A stretch of DNA of 64,000 bases from Bradyrhizobium liaoningense (lineage in GTDB: Bacteria; Pseudomonadota; Alphaproteobacteria; Rhizobiales; Xanthobacteraceae): NCBI RefSeq assembly GCF_018130785.1, contig NZ_JAFCJT010000002.1, positions 434,001-498,000 on the forward strand, given 5' to 3'. A program made the position numbers and the translations under genes. Position 1 is the first letter of the stretch. The number at the start of each line of letters is the position of its first letter. Under the pieces are notes generated by a model. That model saw nothing but the letters and a program-made list of their open reading frames with translations, had not been told where the DNA came from and made no database searches. Shown here piece after piece: positions 1 through 8,498 of this stretch.

Positions 1-474
1 CTCCGGGCCAGCGGCTTCAAGACCTTCATTGTGTCAGGCGGCGGCATCGAATTCATGCGGCCCTGGACCGAGCGGATCTACGGAATACCGCCGGAGCAGG
101 TTGTCGGATCGTCGATCAAGACCCGATTTGAGATCAAGGACGGTGCGCCAACGCTCTTCCGGCTGCCCGACATCAATTTTATCGACGATAAGGCCGGCAA
201 GCCGATCGGGATCAATAGCCACATTGGCCGGCGTCCGATCGCCGCATTCGGCAACTCCGACGGCGATCTCGAAATGCTGCAATGGACGACGCTCGGCGCG
301 AGCGGTGCGCGGTTCGGTCTGATCGTCCACCATACCGATGCGGAACGTGAATATGCCTACGATCGCGACTCGCATTTCGGGAAACTCGACGTCGCGCTCG
401 ACGCCGCGGCGGTCAACAAGTGGACGGTGGTCGACATGAAGAAGGACTGGAAGCGCATCTTTGCCTTCGACTGA
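1..474 (+). CDS. HAD-superfamily phosphatase (5' end outside window)
   Basis: The frame is open from the first base, so the N-terminal part, including the HAD motif I aspartates, lies outside the window. The visible part has a HAD motif II (TFIVSGG, nucleophile-assisting Ser) near its start and motif IV (AFGNSDGDLEML, the GNSxxD metal-binding type) two thirds along. This matches phosphoserine-phosphatase-like HAD hydrolases that release phosphate from small metabolites; the substrate cannot be read from sequence. It is followed by a long intergenic region with a FixK-type box, so it probably ends its own transcription unit. Confidence 0.8.
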   Translation, partial: LRASGFKTFIVSGGGIEFMRPWTERIYGIPPEQVVGSSIKTRFEIKDGAPTLFRLPDINFIDDKAGKPIGINSHIGRRPIAAFGNSDGDLEMLQWTTLGASGARFGLIVHHTDAEREYAYDRDSHFGKLDVALDAAAVNKWTVVDMKKDWKRIFAFD

Positions 475-914
475 CATCCTCTAAGGACCCATAAGTGCCA
501 TCTGGACGGCCATAGCCCTTGGACATCGCTACCGGCAAGAGGCACCCAACGCATTCCGGACTTGCACACACCGACCATCTTTGTCGCCTGCGGCAGCGCG
601 TTCGAGGCGCGGACATCCGCTGTTAACGCAAGGAGGACATCAGCAGGACGTTGGGCACCCCCCTTGGGCGGCGCCACGGTCGGTGGCGGGCGTGCGCCAA
701 GAGTCTTGGCCGACCGTTGATCCAGATCAATGGAATAGTCCACCGTGAGCACAACGAAGGGTCGCTATTATAAAGGCGGGCTTTGTCGACGGGCGCTGAG
801 AATGTCCGGTGATCGTGACCGACCGGACGCCGCTGGCCTCGTGGTCGGTTGCTGACGAGGCGACGACTTCTAAAAGCGAACATTTCCGGACTAGTGATCA
901 AAGAAGTCTGCACG
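475..914. other. Intergenic region with FixK-type box
   Basis: About 440 bases without a convincing gene between the HAD phosphatase and the ParB-like gene. Open frames here lack ribosome-binding sites and family resemblance. The only clear signal is the FNR/FixK-type palindrome listed separately; an AT-rich TATTAT stretch lies about 36 bases downstream of it and could be a -10 element. Confidence 0.6.
717..730 (+). promoter_or_regulatory. FixK/FNR-type box upstream of ParB-like/aquaporin/MarC genes
   Basis: TTGATCCAGATCAA is a perfect TTGAT-N4-ATCAA palindrome, the site type bound by FNR/FixK regulators; in Bradyrhizobium FixK2 activates genes under oxygen limitation from such boxes. It lies about 185 bases before the ParB-like start. 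The match is seen in the sequence; regulation is inferred. Confidence 0.6.
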
Positions 915-1535
915 ATGTCGGACCGTGAACCCATTCTCAAGCCCGTTGCGATCGCAGACCTGCGCCCGACCCAGATGACGGTCGGCCTTCGGGAGGTCAA
1001 GGAGAAGCGCAAGCGCTGGCGTGACGAGAGTAAAAACAAAGGAGCCGAGTTCTTGGGCAAGCACATGATCCCGGTCGTGCTTGGCCCGAAGGACCGCCAC
1101 TACGTCATCGATCATCACCACCTGGCGCGTGCGCTCCATGAAGAAGGGGTCGAAGAGGTATTGGTTACCGTGGTGAAAAACCTCAGGACGCTGGAGCCCG
1201 ATTCGTTCTGGTTCGTCCTGGACAATCACAGCTGGATGCATTCGTACGACGACGAGGGCCGTCTGCGCCCTTACAAGGATTTGCCGAAGACCGTGGCCGG
1301 GCTTGTTGACGATCCGTTCCGCTCGTTGGCGGGCGAACTGCGGCGCGCCGGCGGGTACGCCAAGGACACGACGCCGTTCAGCGAGTTCTTGTGGGCGGAT
1401 TTTTTGCGTCGACAGGTCAAGCGTAAAACCGTTGAAACCCACTTCGAGGAAGCCCTCGAGCAAGCCCTGCAATTGGCCAAAAAAGAGGAGGCGAGCTACC
1501 TGCCCGGCTGGTGTGGTCCCGTCTTGGAGGATTGA
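915..1535 (+). CDS. ParB-like nuclease-fold protein (ParBc_2 type)
   Basis: A 206-residue protein. The central part (KHMIPVVLGPKDRHYVIDHH then HLARAL) resembles the ParB/sulfiredoxin-like fold of the ParBc_2 family, with a run of His residues where ParB proteins carry their nucleotide-binding box. It lacks a ParB helix-turn-helix domain and has no ParA neighbour, so a role in chromosome partition is unlikely; the biochemical function is unknown. The ATG at 915 (MSDREP) was preferred to an upstream in-frame start at 849 because the extra residues look non-coding. It precedes an aquaporin and a MarC gene and may share their FixK-type promoter. Confidence 0.7.
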   Translation: MSDREPILKPVAIADLRPTQMTVGLREVKEKRKRWRDESKNKGAEFLGKHMIPVVLGPKDRHYVIDHHHLARALHEEGVEEVLVTVVKNLRTLEPDSFWFVLDNHSWMHSYDDEGRLRPYKDLPKTVAGLVDDPFRSLAGELRRAGGYAKDTTPFSEFLWADFLRRQVKRKTVETHFEEALEQALQLAKKEEASYLPGWCGPVLED

Positions 1536-1539
1536 AGGC

Positions 1540-1647
1540 ATGCTTATCCAGCGCGCGAAATCCGCAAGCGCACTGATGACCCGACGAGCCGTGCAGGTTT
1601 GGTGCGAGAGGCTAACAGACAGCGGCATCGACCAGAGGAAAGAGTAG
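1540..1647 (+). CDS. Possible small ORF (35 aa) between ParB-like gene and aquaporin
   Basis: An ATG four bases after the ParB-like stop opens a 35-codon frame (MLIQRAKSASALM...) that closes three bases before the aquaporin start. GGAGG lies just upstream within the end of the preceding gene. No family is recognised; it is strongly basic. It could be a real small protein, a translational coupler or chance. Confidence 0.25.
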   Translation: MLIQRAKSASALMTRRAVQVWCERLTDSGIDQRKE

Positions 1648-1650
1648 CTC

Positions 1651-2460
1651 ATGGCGCAAGCAGAGGCCGACAGAACACTGAGCCATCTGGATCACGAGCT
1701 TGTCGCGTCGCTAAACGACTTCCACGATCCGAGCCAAGAGTGGCGCCGCCTCTTCTCGGAGCTGCTCGGAACGTTCTTCCTCGTCCTCGTGGCCGCCGGT
1801 GGCGGCATGATGGGGCAGGCCTTTCCCGGCACGATCAGCCGTGCCGCTGCGGTCGTCGCACCCGGTCTGATGGTGATGGCAATCATCCTCTTCATGGGCA
1901 AGGTGTCCGGCGCTCACCTCAATCCCGCGGTCAGTATCGCGTTCTCGCTGCGTGGCGACTTCCCGTGGCGTCGTGTGCCGGGATACATCGCCGTGCAGTT
2001 GATCGGCGCGACGCTCGCGGCTCTGTTCCTGCACGCGGTGATCAACGTGCCGGCCAACTACGGGTCGAACTATCCCGCCCCGGGATACTCCTCGTCCGAG
2101 GCGTTCCTGATGGAGGCCGTGCTGACCCTCGGTCTCGTCAGTGTCATTCTCGGTACGGCCTCCGGCGCCCAGAACATCGGGATCTTCGGCGCGATCGGTG
2201 TCGGCGCGTACATTGCGCTCGCCGGGCTTTGGGGAAGCCCTATCTCGGGAGCGTCGATGAACCCCGCGCGGACGTTCGGTCCGAACTTAATCGCGACCGA
2301 CTTCACGAGCTACTGGGTGTATGTCGCAGGTCCACTCGCGGGTGCAGTTCTCGCAGTGGGTGCAGCATGGGTGCTCCGCGGTGCCGGCGGCGGCCGCGCA
2401 GGCTCAGGTGCGGCGCAAGGGAGCCTTTTCACCGAAGTCGAGCACCCGGAGAAGGGGTGA
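1651..2460 (+). CDS. MIP-family aquaporin
   Basis: Membrane channel of the major intrinsic protein family, for water or small neutral solutes across the inner membrane. Both hallmark half-helix motifs are present: GAHLNPAVS (Asn about residue 91) and GASMNPARTFGP (Asn about residue 204, with the filter Arg). Six hydrophobic segments fit the fold. At 269 residues it is longer than AqpZ because of a hydrophilic N-terminal extension of about 30 residues and a Gly/Ala-rich tail. GAGGAAAGAG precedes the ATG. It sits 12 bases before the marC-like gene, probably as one unit. Aquaporin versus glycerol facilitator is not settled here. Confidence 0.9.
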   Translation: MAQAEADRTLSHLDHELVASLNDFHDPSQEWRRLFSELLGTFFLVLVAAGGGMMGQAFPGTISRAAAVVAPGLMVMAIILFMGKVSGAHLNPAVSIAFSLRGDFPWRRVPGYIAVQLIGATLAALFLHAVINVPANYGSNYPAPGYSSSEAFLMEAVLTLGLVSVILGTASGAQNIGIFGAIGVGAYIALAGLWGSPISGASMNPARTFGPNLIATDFTSYWVYVAGPLAGAVLAVGAAWVLRGAGGGRAGSGAAQGSLFTEVEHPEKG

Positions 2461-2472
2461 GGCGCAGGCATA

Positions 2473-3126
2473 ATGAGTCATGAACTTTCGCTGTTCGTGG
2501 GTACGTTCGCGACTTTGCTCGCGATAATAAATCCGTTCGAGGTCCTGCCGGTCTATCTGAAGATGCTGGAAGGCAAGGACGCCGCCACACATCGCAAGGT
2601 GGCATGGAAAGCTTGCCTCTATGCGCTGCTTCTATCTCTCTTTTTCTTGATCTTCGGAACGCTGATCCTACGCTTGTTCGGCGTGCCGCTGAGCATGGTC
2701 CGCATCGTCGGCGGGATCATCCTGATGAAGATCGGCTTTGAACTATTTTCACCATCCGCTTCCGGTGGCGTGATTCCGGCCAGCGGCGCGGATCAGAGCG
2801 GTAACATTGCTTTCGTGCCGCTTGCGATGCCGCTCATGTGCGGACCAGGCGCTATCGCCACCATCCTCGGCATGACTGCCACGATTAAGCGATCATCAGC
2901 GGAACTGGCCTCTTTCGTAGCGATCGTCGCGGCTATTTTCGCGACGATGGTCGTCACCTACCTGTGTCTGGCATATGCCGGGAAACTTTTCGACAAGCTC
3001 GGCGCAATGGGGATCGATGCTATCACCCGAATAGTTGGCTTCTTCGTCTCTGCGATGGGCGTTGCGCTGATCTTCGACGGTATCATCGAGGCATTGCAGA
3101 CACATGGTATGACGATTCTGCGTTGA
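2473..3126 (+). CDS. MarC family integral membrane protein
   Basis: A 217-residue protein with about six hydrophobic segments and the MarC (UPF0056) features: INPFEVLPVYL near the N-terminus and the central PLAMPLMCGPGAIATI segment. MarC proteins are inner-membrane proteins of unsettled function; the old link to multiple antibiotic resistance is not supported. It follows the aquaporin closely, suggesting co-transcription of two membrane proteins. The 206 bases after it show no gene. Confidence 0.88.
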   Translation: MSHELSLFVGTFATLLAIINPFEVLPVYLKMLEGKDAATHRKVAWKACLYALLLSLFFLIFGTLILRLFGVPLSMVRIVGGIILMKIGFELFSPSASGGVIPASGADQSGNIAFVPLAMPLMCGPGAIATILGMTATIKRSSAELASFVAIVAAIFATMVVTYLCLAYAGKLFDKLGAMGIDAITRIVGFFVSAMGVALIFDGIIEALQTHGMTILR

Positions 3127-3332
3127 ACTAGCTGTTGGTGGCGCCACGCAAATTCCGGGGCGATCTTGACCGCGGATGTATTCTGCCAATCGGAGATTTG
3201 TTCTGAACCGAACCGAGTCCGAGGTGGACCGCATTACGCGGCGTCGGGAAGTTGTCGGCCCACAGTACAAAGGACGCGATCATCCACTTCGGACACCGGG
3301 ACACACGCCTCGTTGTGCGTCAGGCCGCCACG

Positions 3333-4772
3333 TCATTTAACCGGGAACAGCAATGCGACAGTAGTTCGTAGCGACCAGGCCGGAGCGCCAGTCGGACGTA
3401 TCACGTTGTAATAGGCTTGAATCGATGCGTTGACCGGTTGATCACCCACTCTGAAAACCCGACCGATACCGCCGCCGACCGGCACTGTCCACCGCTCCCC
3501 CGACGCCGCGAGCCAATCCGCGGTGATGATGGGTGATGTGTTCAGGTACCAGCCGTGCGGCATGTTGTAGTTGGCGAAGGGCTGGGCGAGGAAGGCGTTG
3601 ACGGGCGGTCGCAGTGGATTGCCGCCGACCGACCACTGGTTATTGAGCAATACACCGATCACCCAATGTGGCGGCGTGACCACTAACACGGCCGTTGGAC
3701 CGACCAAGAATTTGCCGGTTCCGAGGATGGGATCGTTTGCGGACGGAACGGTGAAGACTGGTCCCACGCCCCAGATCAGCGGCCCGGGGTGCACTGGGGA
3801 CAAGAACAACGATTGAGTAATGTCACCAATCCCGTTGGTGTTGCTGTCGAAGAAAGGACTCGGCTGGCTCACCAACGGAATGATGGTACGTGAGATTACG
3901 TTCCAGTCATCGTTTAAATGCATGGGCACGACGGGTTGAATGTTGAGTACTTCCTGGGTGCGATTGAATGGTCCGGTATTGAAATTGGTGTTGCTCTGAA
4001 ACGGCACGCTGACCAAATCCGCGATCGGGTTTTGTGATTTCTTCTGTAGATCTTCGTCGTCTGAAGGCTCGTGGGAATGCTTCGGCGCCTCGACCTCCGC
4101 GGGAAGGCCGCTTTCGAATTTATAGTTGATGCCAGCTTTGACCATTTGAAGGTCGCGGTTCAACGCGACCGAGGGGAGGGTGGGAGAACGCCAGTTCGAT
4201 AGCCCAAGATAATCGTATTCGAGTTTGACGGTCCAATGCGACTTGAAGCCGTATTCGATGCCAGCGCCCGCCAACCAGCCGGTGTTCGTGCTGGTCCCGT
4301 TCCAGGCGGCGCCGGGAAGATTCAAAGTCGCGCTGCTGTTGACCCAGCCGCCGCCAAGCTTGGCGAATACGAGCCATCGATCTTCCACGAGGCCGACACG
4401 GCCCGCCGCGGTGCCGATCCAGTGCTGGTCTACAAAGCCTAATGTCGGAGCAGGAGGGACCGGATGACCGAAGTCGGCTCCATCGAACTCACCTTCGACA
4501 CCAAACAGAAAGTGACCGGCCTGGAAGTTATAGCCTGCCTGCACGCCTCCAACGAATTCGGTCAGACCGCCATACAGATTGTTGCCGGGAATGTTCAGGC
4601 TGCCGTTGGACCATCCCCCACCGAAATTGGCACCAACATAAAACCCTCCCCAATTATACAACGGTGCCGCGATTGGCGCTTTGTATATCGGCGCTTTGAC
4701 GGGCAGGTCGGACGCAAGCGCGGGTCCGCTCAACAATCCTGCCGCGATCCAAATGAGGAAAACTTTCTGCAC
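3333..4772 (-). CDS. Two-domain outer-membrane protein (Omp25-like barrel plus transporter-like barrel)
   Basis: A signal peptide (VQKVFLIWIAAGLLSGPALA) leads into SDLPVKAPIYKAP, typical of Omp25/RopB small porins, and an N-terminal barrel (YNWGGFYVGANFGGGW to MVKAGINYKF, roughly residues 30-222). A charged linker (EPSDDEDLQKKSQ) follows, then a second beta-rich domain (about 248-479) starting NPIADLVSVPFQSN and ending VALLFPVK, resembling bacterial transporter/neuromedin-like outer-membrane proteins. The start is GTG at 4772, eight bases after GAGGAGG; a longer ATG start would add an implausible segment before the signal peptide. A perfect FixK-type box lies about 78 bases upstream. Joining two barrel families in one chain is unusual; the function is unknown. 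Confidence 0.8.
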   Translation of the reverse strand: MQKVFLIWIAAGLLSGPALASDLPVKAPIYKAPIAAPLYNWGGFYVGANFGGGWSNGSLNIPGNNLYGGLTEFVGGVQAGYNFQAGHFLFGVEGEFDGADFGHPVPPAPTLGFVDQHWIGTAAGRVGLVEDRWLVFAKLGGGWVNSSATLNLPGAAWNGTSTNTGWLAGAGIEYGFKSHWTVKLEYDYLGLSNWRSPTLPSVALNRDLQMVKAGINYKFESGLPAEVEAPKHSHEPSDDEDLQKKSQNPIADLVSVPFQSNTNFNTGPFNRTQEVLNIQPVVPMHLNDDWNVISRTIIPLVSQPSPFFDSNTNGIGDITQSLFLSPVHPGPLIWGVGPVFTVPSANDPILGTGKFLVGPTAVLVVTPPHWVIGVLLNNQWSVGGNPLRPPVNAFLAQPFANYNMPHGWYLNTSPIITADWLAASGERWTVPVGGGIGRVFRVGDQPVNASIQAYYNVIRPTGAPAWSLRTTVALLFPVK

Positions 4773-5513
4773 TGTCGCCTCCTCAAGGTCGGCCACAACT
4801 CGCAAACATATGACCAAGAAGGTATCTGACCAATCAACTTGTTTGATCTGAATCAAGCCTGGCTTGGTATGTCGACGCAGGTGACATTTCGGCAACAACG
4901 AAATTGAGGGTCTTCGCGCCGCTGTTCTTTAAGTGAACATTGTTGTCTGACTTTGCGATCGTCTCCTGTGAGAACGCGCTGGGCGATCTGGCAGTGAAGC
5001 ATTGGAAGTTTTGCCCATGGCGGTCTTCAGCACCGAGCATCGACGGCATCCTCGAATGGACGAGCGGCCACAGGTGCGTGGAAGCCTGACGCCAGAACGA
5101 CGCCCACGAGCGTGAGCTTGAGGCTCATCGTCTGGCAACTTTGCTCTTGGTCACACTCGATTACCAATAAGCAGTCGCGAGGCTCACTATGCGACCTAAC
5201 AACGGCTGGCATCGCGTTGCAGCAAGCGACGCCGGCGAACGGCAACGCGAGCTTGCTTTTTTTCGGTGGGGGCGAAAATAGAATCGGTGGCACAAACTGC
5301 ATACTCAACATTTCCAGCTATGTGAGGGTTGCAGGAAGCCTGCCGTGCCACCCGATCGGACTTGGGTTACCGAATGTGGCTCTTTGGTCGCAGCCTTGAT
5401 CTTTCTTGCGACAGATCTATCCCCGTTGAATTTTACATGATGAGCCCCGGTCGCCTCGGGGGTACGCTGTCGCCGAATTGCATTCGGAGGCGACACTTCT
5501 TACGAGGCACGAC
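4773..5513. other. Divergent intergenic region between two outer-membrane protein genes
   Basis: About 740 bases. It contains a FixK-type box and, on the minus strand from 5130, a frame starting with a signal-peptide-like stretch (MSLKLTLVGVVLASGFHAPV) that stops after 33 codons. A different minus frame continues from about 5049 with KSDNNVHLKNSGAKTLNFVV. This could be a small decayed exported-protein gene, but no family is recognised, so it is not called. The rest shows nothing clear. Confidence 0.4.
4843..4856 (-). promoter_or_regulatory. FixK/FNR-type box upstream of two-domain outer-membrane gene
   Basis: TTGATCTGAATCAA is a perfect TTGAT-N4-ATCAA palindrome about 78 bases upstream of the GTG start at 4772. 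Placed at the usual -41.5 position it would give a transcript with a leader of roughly 35 bases. It suggests low-oxygen control; being symmetric, it could also act toward the divergent gene. Confidence 0.6.
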
Positions 5514-6632
5514 ATGACAGGGAGCATTGCACTGGCTGCGGGGCAGAGTGAGCGACCGAAATCAGCACGTCGACGCAGACTTGGCGTTGCTGCATTCGTC
5601 TTGGCGCCGTCGATCATGTTTTTTTCCAATTGTGCGTCGGCCGATGAAGGCGGCGTCAGCTTCTGGGTCCCCGGGTTCTTTGGAAGTCTGGCGGCCACGC
5701 CGCAGCAGCCGGGTTGGTCGCTGGCAAACATCTACTATCACACCTCTGTCTCCGCCGGCGCCGACGTCGCGCGTGCGCGCGAGTTCACGCTCAACAGGGT
5801 TCCGGCCAATGTTACCCTCGACGCAAAACTGAATTTGAACGTCAACGCCACGGGCGATCTTGGCTTTGTGATCCCAACCTATGTATTCGCGACGCCGGTT
5901 CTCGGCGGCCAGGCGTCGGTGTCCCTCCTGGCAGCCTACGGCGTCGTCGGCACCAGCCTGGCGGGAACCTTGTCAGGCGTGCTCACGGGCCCGTTCGGCA
6001 ACAGCGTCCCCTTCGCGCGGTCCGACACCATCAGTGACACCACATGGGGCTTTGGGGATGTCGCGCCGGTATTCCAATTGCGTTGGAACGCCGGGGTCCA
6101 CAACTACATGACCTATATCATGGGCGACATCCCGGTTGGCGCTTACCAATCCGATCGCCTGTCGAATATCGGCATCGGACACAGCGCGATCGACGTCGGC
6201 GGCGGCTACACCTATTTCAATCCGCAGACCGGCCACGAATTCTCCGGCGTGCTCGGCTTCACCTACAATTTCAAGAACACTGCAACGCAGTATCAGAATG
6301 GCGTCGACATGCACTTCGACTGGGGTGCATCGCAATTCCTGTCGAAGCAGGTCATGGTTGGCCTCGTGGGCTATGTCTACAAGGAGCTCGGCTGCGACAG
6401 CGGTTCAGGTGACCGTGTCGGCTGCTTCCAGTCCCAAGTGGTCGGCATCGGCCCCCAGATTGGATTCCTGTTTCCGGTCGGCGACATGCAGGGCTATCTC
6501 AATTTGAAAGCTTACGGCGAGTTCGCTGCGGAAAACCGGCCATCAGGCTGGAATACCTGGGTCACTTTCTCTATCTCGCCGCCCGCGCCCGGAGCACCTC
6601 CGACGACAAAGCCCATCGTCAGAAAATACTAG
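5514..6632 (+). CDS. SphA-like outer-membrane transporter-family protein
   Basis: A 372-residue exported protein with a long basic N-region and signal peptide ending near SADEGG. The mature part begins SFWVPGFFGSLAATPQQPGW and alternates short beta-strands with VGGGYTYFNPQTGHEFSG and DWGASQFLSKQ, typical of the SphA / phenol-degradation meta-pathway (MetA) outer-membrane family thought to take up hydrophobic substrates. GAGG six bases before the ATG supports this start over a TTG 36 bases upstream. Two cysteines near the C-terminus flank a short loop. It stands alone on the plus strand; the substrate is unknown. Confidence 0.8.
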   Translation: MTGSIALAAGQSERPKSARRRRLGVAAFVLAPSIMFFSNCASADEGGVSFWVPGFFGSLAATPQQPGWSLANIYYHTSVSAGADVARAREFTLNRVPANVTLDAKLNLNVNATGDLGFVIPTYVFATPVLGGQASVSLLAAYGVVGTSLAGTLSGVLTGPFGNSVPFARSDTISDTTWGFGDVAPVFQLRWNAGVHNYMTYIMGDIPVGAYQSDRLSNIGIGHSAIDVGGGYTYFNPQTGHEFSGVLGFTYNFKNTATQYQNGVDMHFDWGASQFLSKQVMVGLVGYVYKELGCDSGSGDRVGCFQSQVVGIGPQIGFLFPVGDMQGYLNLKAYGEFAAENRPSGWNTWVTFSISPPAPGAPPTTKPIVRKY

Positions 6633-6902
6633 CAGCAATCAAGCTGCGGCCTGTCAGTTTGCTGATCATTCTTTGCAACACGCGGGCAACCGGTGGCACC
6701 TGGGCCCCGTCGAAGCTCGCTCCGGTGAACCACCACAGAGGCCGTAGTGCCGGCGCGTAGCAGGCGTCGCCTTCGCGCGCGATTCCTTTGCGATCTCGCC
6801 CGCCGCGCCCGAAAGTACCGTCAGGCCGACCCGGCACATGGTGACAAAGCAAGGCACGCGCCCTTCGGCGAAGGGCGGCACCTAGCCGGGTTGCGATCCC
6901 AG

Positions 6903-7895
6903 CTACTTCGCCGTCAGCTTCACGCCGAGCCGCCCCGCGAGCTCCTGCACGAACTGCCAGGCGACGCGGCCCGAGCGGGAGCCGCGCGTGGTCGACCATT
7001 CCAGCGCCTCGCGCTCCAGCGCCTCGTCGTCGACCTCAATGCCGAAATGGCCGCAATAACCCCGCACCATGGCGAGATATTCGTCCTGGCTGCAGCGGTG
7101 GAAGCCGAGCCACAGGCCGAAGCGATCCGACAGCGAGACCTTCTCCTCGACCGCTTCGCCGGGATTGATCGCGGTCGAGCGTTCGTTCTCGATCATCTCG
7201 CGCGCCAGCAGATGCCGGCGGTTTGAGGTGGCGTAGAGGATGACGTTGTCGGGCCGGCCTTCGATGCCGCCTTCGAGCACGGCCTTGAGCGATTTGTAGG
7301 ACGCATCATTGCCGTCGAAGGAAAGATCGTCGATGAACACGATGAAGCGGAAGGACGACGACCGGAGCTGGTCCATCAGTGCCGGCAGGCTCTCGATGTC
7401 CTCGCGGTGGATCTCGATCAGCTTCAGCTTGTCGGCCGGTTTGCGCGCCGCGTTGATGCTGGCATGCGCCGCCTTCACCAGCGACGACTTGCCCATGCCG
7501 CGCGCGCCCCAGAGCAGGGCATTGTTGGCCGGCAGGCCGCCTGCGAAACGCTCGGTGTTCTCCATCAGGATGTCGCGCATCCGGTCGACGCCCTTCAGCA
7601 GGAACAGCTCGACGCGGCTGACCCGCGGCACCGCCGAAAGGCGGCCGTCCGGGTGCCAGACAAAGGCATCCGCCCGCTCGAATGATTCGGGCGCTGCGGC
7701 CGGCTTCCCCTGGGTGGACAGGTGCGCCGCAATGGCCTCCAGCGCGCGGACGATGCGATCCTGGGAGAGGTCGGGGGCTGCCTTGGGGAGTGCCTTGGAG
7801 GCTACCTTGGGACGTTTTGCCGCGACGAGGGCAGGCATCCTGGCAGGGGTACGGGGGCCTTTGCCGGCCGGGCTTTTGCTTGGTTTTCTGGGCAT
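6903..7895 (-). CDS. AAA-type ATP-binding protein (DUF815 family)
   Basis: Cytosolic P-loop ATPase of the DUF815 family (330 residues). After an Ala/Lys/Pro-rich, probably disordered N-terminus of about 60 residues come LLWGARGMGKSSLVK (Walker A), FIVFIDDLSF (Walker B), an ILYATSNRRHL sensor-like segment and an arginine-rich C-terminus. The ATG at 7895 (MPRKPSK) was chosen over an in-frame start about 90 bases upstream that overlaps the promoter region. It is divergent from yajC-secD-secF, an arrangement common in this group. The substrate is unknown. Confidence 0.85.
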   Translation of the reverse strand: MPRKPSKSPAGKGPRTPARMPALVAAKRPKVASKALPKAAPDLSQDRIVRALEAIAAHLSTQGKPAAAPESFERADAFVWHPDGRLSAVPRVSRVELFLLKGVDRMRDILMENTERFAGGLPANNALLWGARGMGKSSLVKAAHASINAARKPADKLKLIEIHREDIESLPALMDQLRSSSFRFIVFIDDLSFDGNDASYKSLKAVLEGGIEGRPDNVILYATSNRRHLLAREMIENERSTAINPGEAVEEKVSLSDRFGLWLGFHRCSQDEYLAMVRGYCGHFGIEVDDEALEREALEWSTTRGSRSGRVAWQFVQELAGRLGVKLTAK

Positions 7896-8076
7896 GTCCG
7901 AAGTTCCTGAGAACGCAGCCTTATCGGGCCTGACGGCGCGCCGCAAGGTGGCCAAATCGACGGTCTGGCAGCGTTGCAATTGGGGCAATGGCCGCTATAG
8001 TCCGCGCGAATTTGACCGAACCGGTCGCCTTCGAGGGCCTGACCGGCTTTCCCCCGTTTCCACGAGGATCGTCCGA

Positions 8077-8451
8077 ATGCTGATTACCCCTGCGTATGCC
8101 CAGGCCGCGGGCGCTGGCGACACCAACAGCATGTTGATGTCGCTGCTGCCGTTCGCCCTGATCTTCGTGATCATGTACTTCCTGATTCTGCGCCCGCAGC
8201 AGAAGAAGGTCCGCGACCATGCCGACCTCGTGAAGAACATCCGCCGCGGCGACACCGTCGTGACCTCGGGCGGCCTCGTCGGCAAGGTCACCAAGGTCGT
8301 CGACGACGACCAGATCGAGTTCGAGATTTCCGACGGCGTGCGCGTGCGGCAGATGCGCCAGATGATCTCGGGCGTGCGCGCCAAGGGCGAGCCGGCGAAG
8401 GAATCCAAGGATAGCAAGGAAGCCGCCAAGGACGACGCCGCGTCGAAGTGA
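8077..8451 (+). CDS. yajC: Preprotein translocase subunit YajC
   Basis: Small inner-membrane partner of SecDF in the Sec holotranslocon. The 124-residue protein has an Ala-rich N-terminus, one membrane segment (LLPFALIFVIMYFLILRPQQ) ending in the family signature RPQQKK, then a small cytosolic domain (GDTVVTSGGLVGKV) and a Lys/Asp-rich tail. The ATG at 8077 follows GAGG; in-frame codons farther upstream overlap the divergent ATPase gene and are not used. It is the first gene of the yajC-secD-secF unit. Confidence 0.95.
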   Translation: MLITPAYAQAAGAGDTNSMLMSLLPFALIFVIMYFLILRPQQKKVRDHADLVKNIRRGDTVVTSGGLVGKVTKVVDDDQIEFEISDGVRVRQMRQMISGVRAKGEPAKESKDSKEAAKDDAASK

Positions 8452-8498
8452 GCGCTTCCGCGAGCATCTCAAGTCTCCCGATCTGACAGGTCCAGTCG

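Noticed and set aside
4857-5130. Small exported-protein gene on the minus strand
   Set aside because: A signal-like start is followed by a stop after 33 codons and a change of frame; no homologue is recognised, so it is only noted in the intergenic entry.
6633-6902. Minus-strand frames between the SphA-like gene and the ATPase
   Set aside because: Composition is Arg/Ala/Pro-rich and no ribosome-binding site or family signature is seen.
7309-8076. Upstream extension of yajC
   Set aside because: It overlaps the divergent ATPase gene; the YajC family starts at the ATG at 8077.
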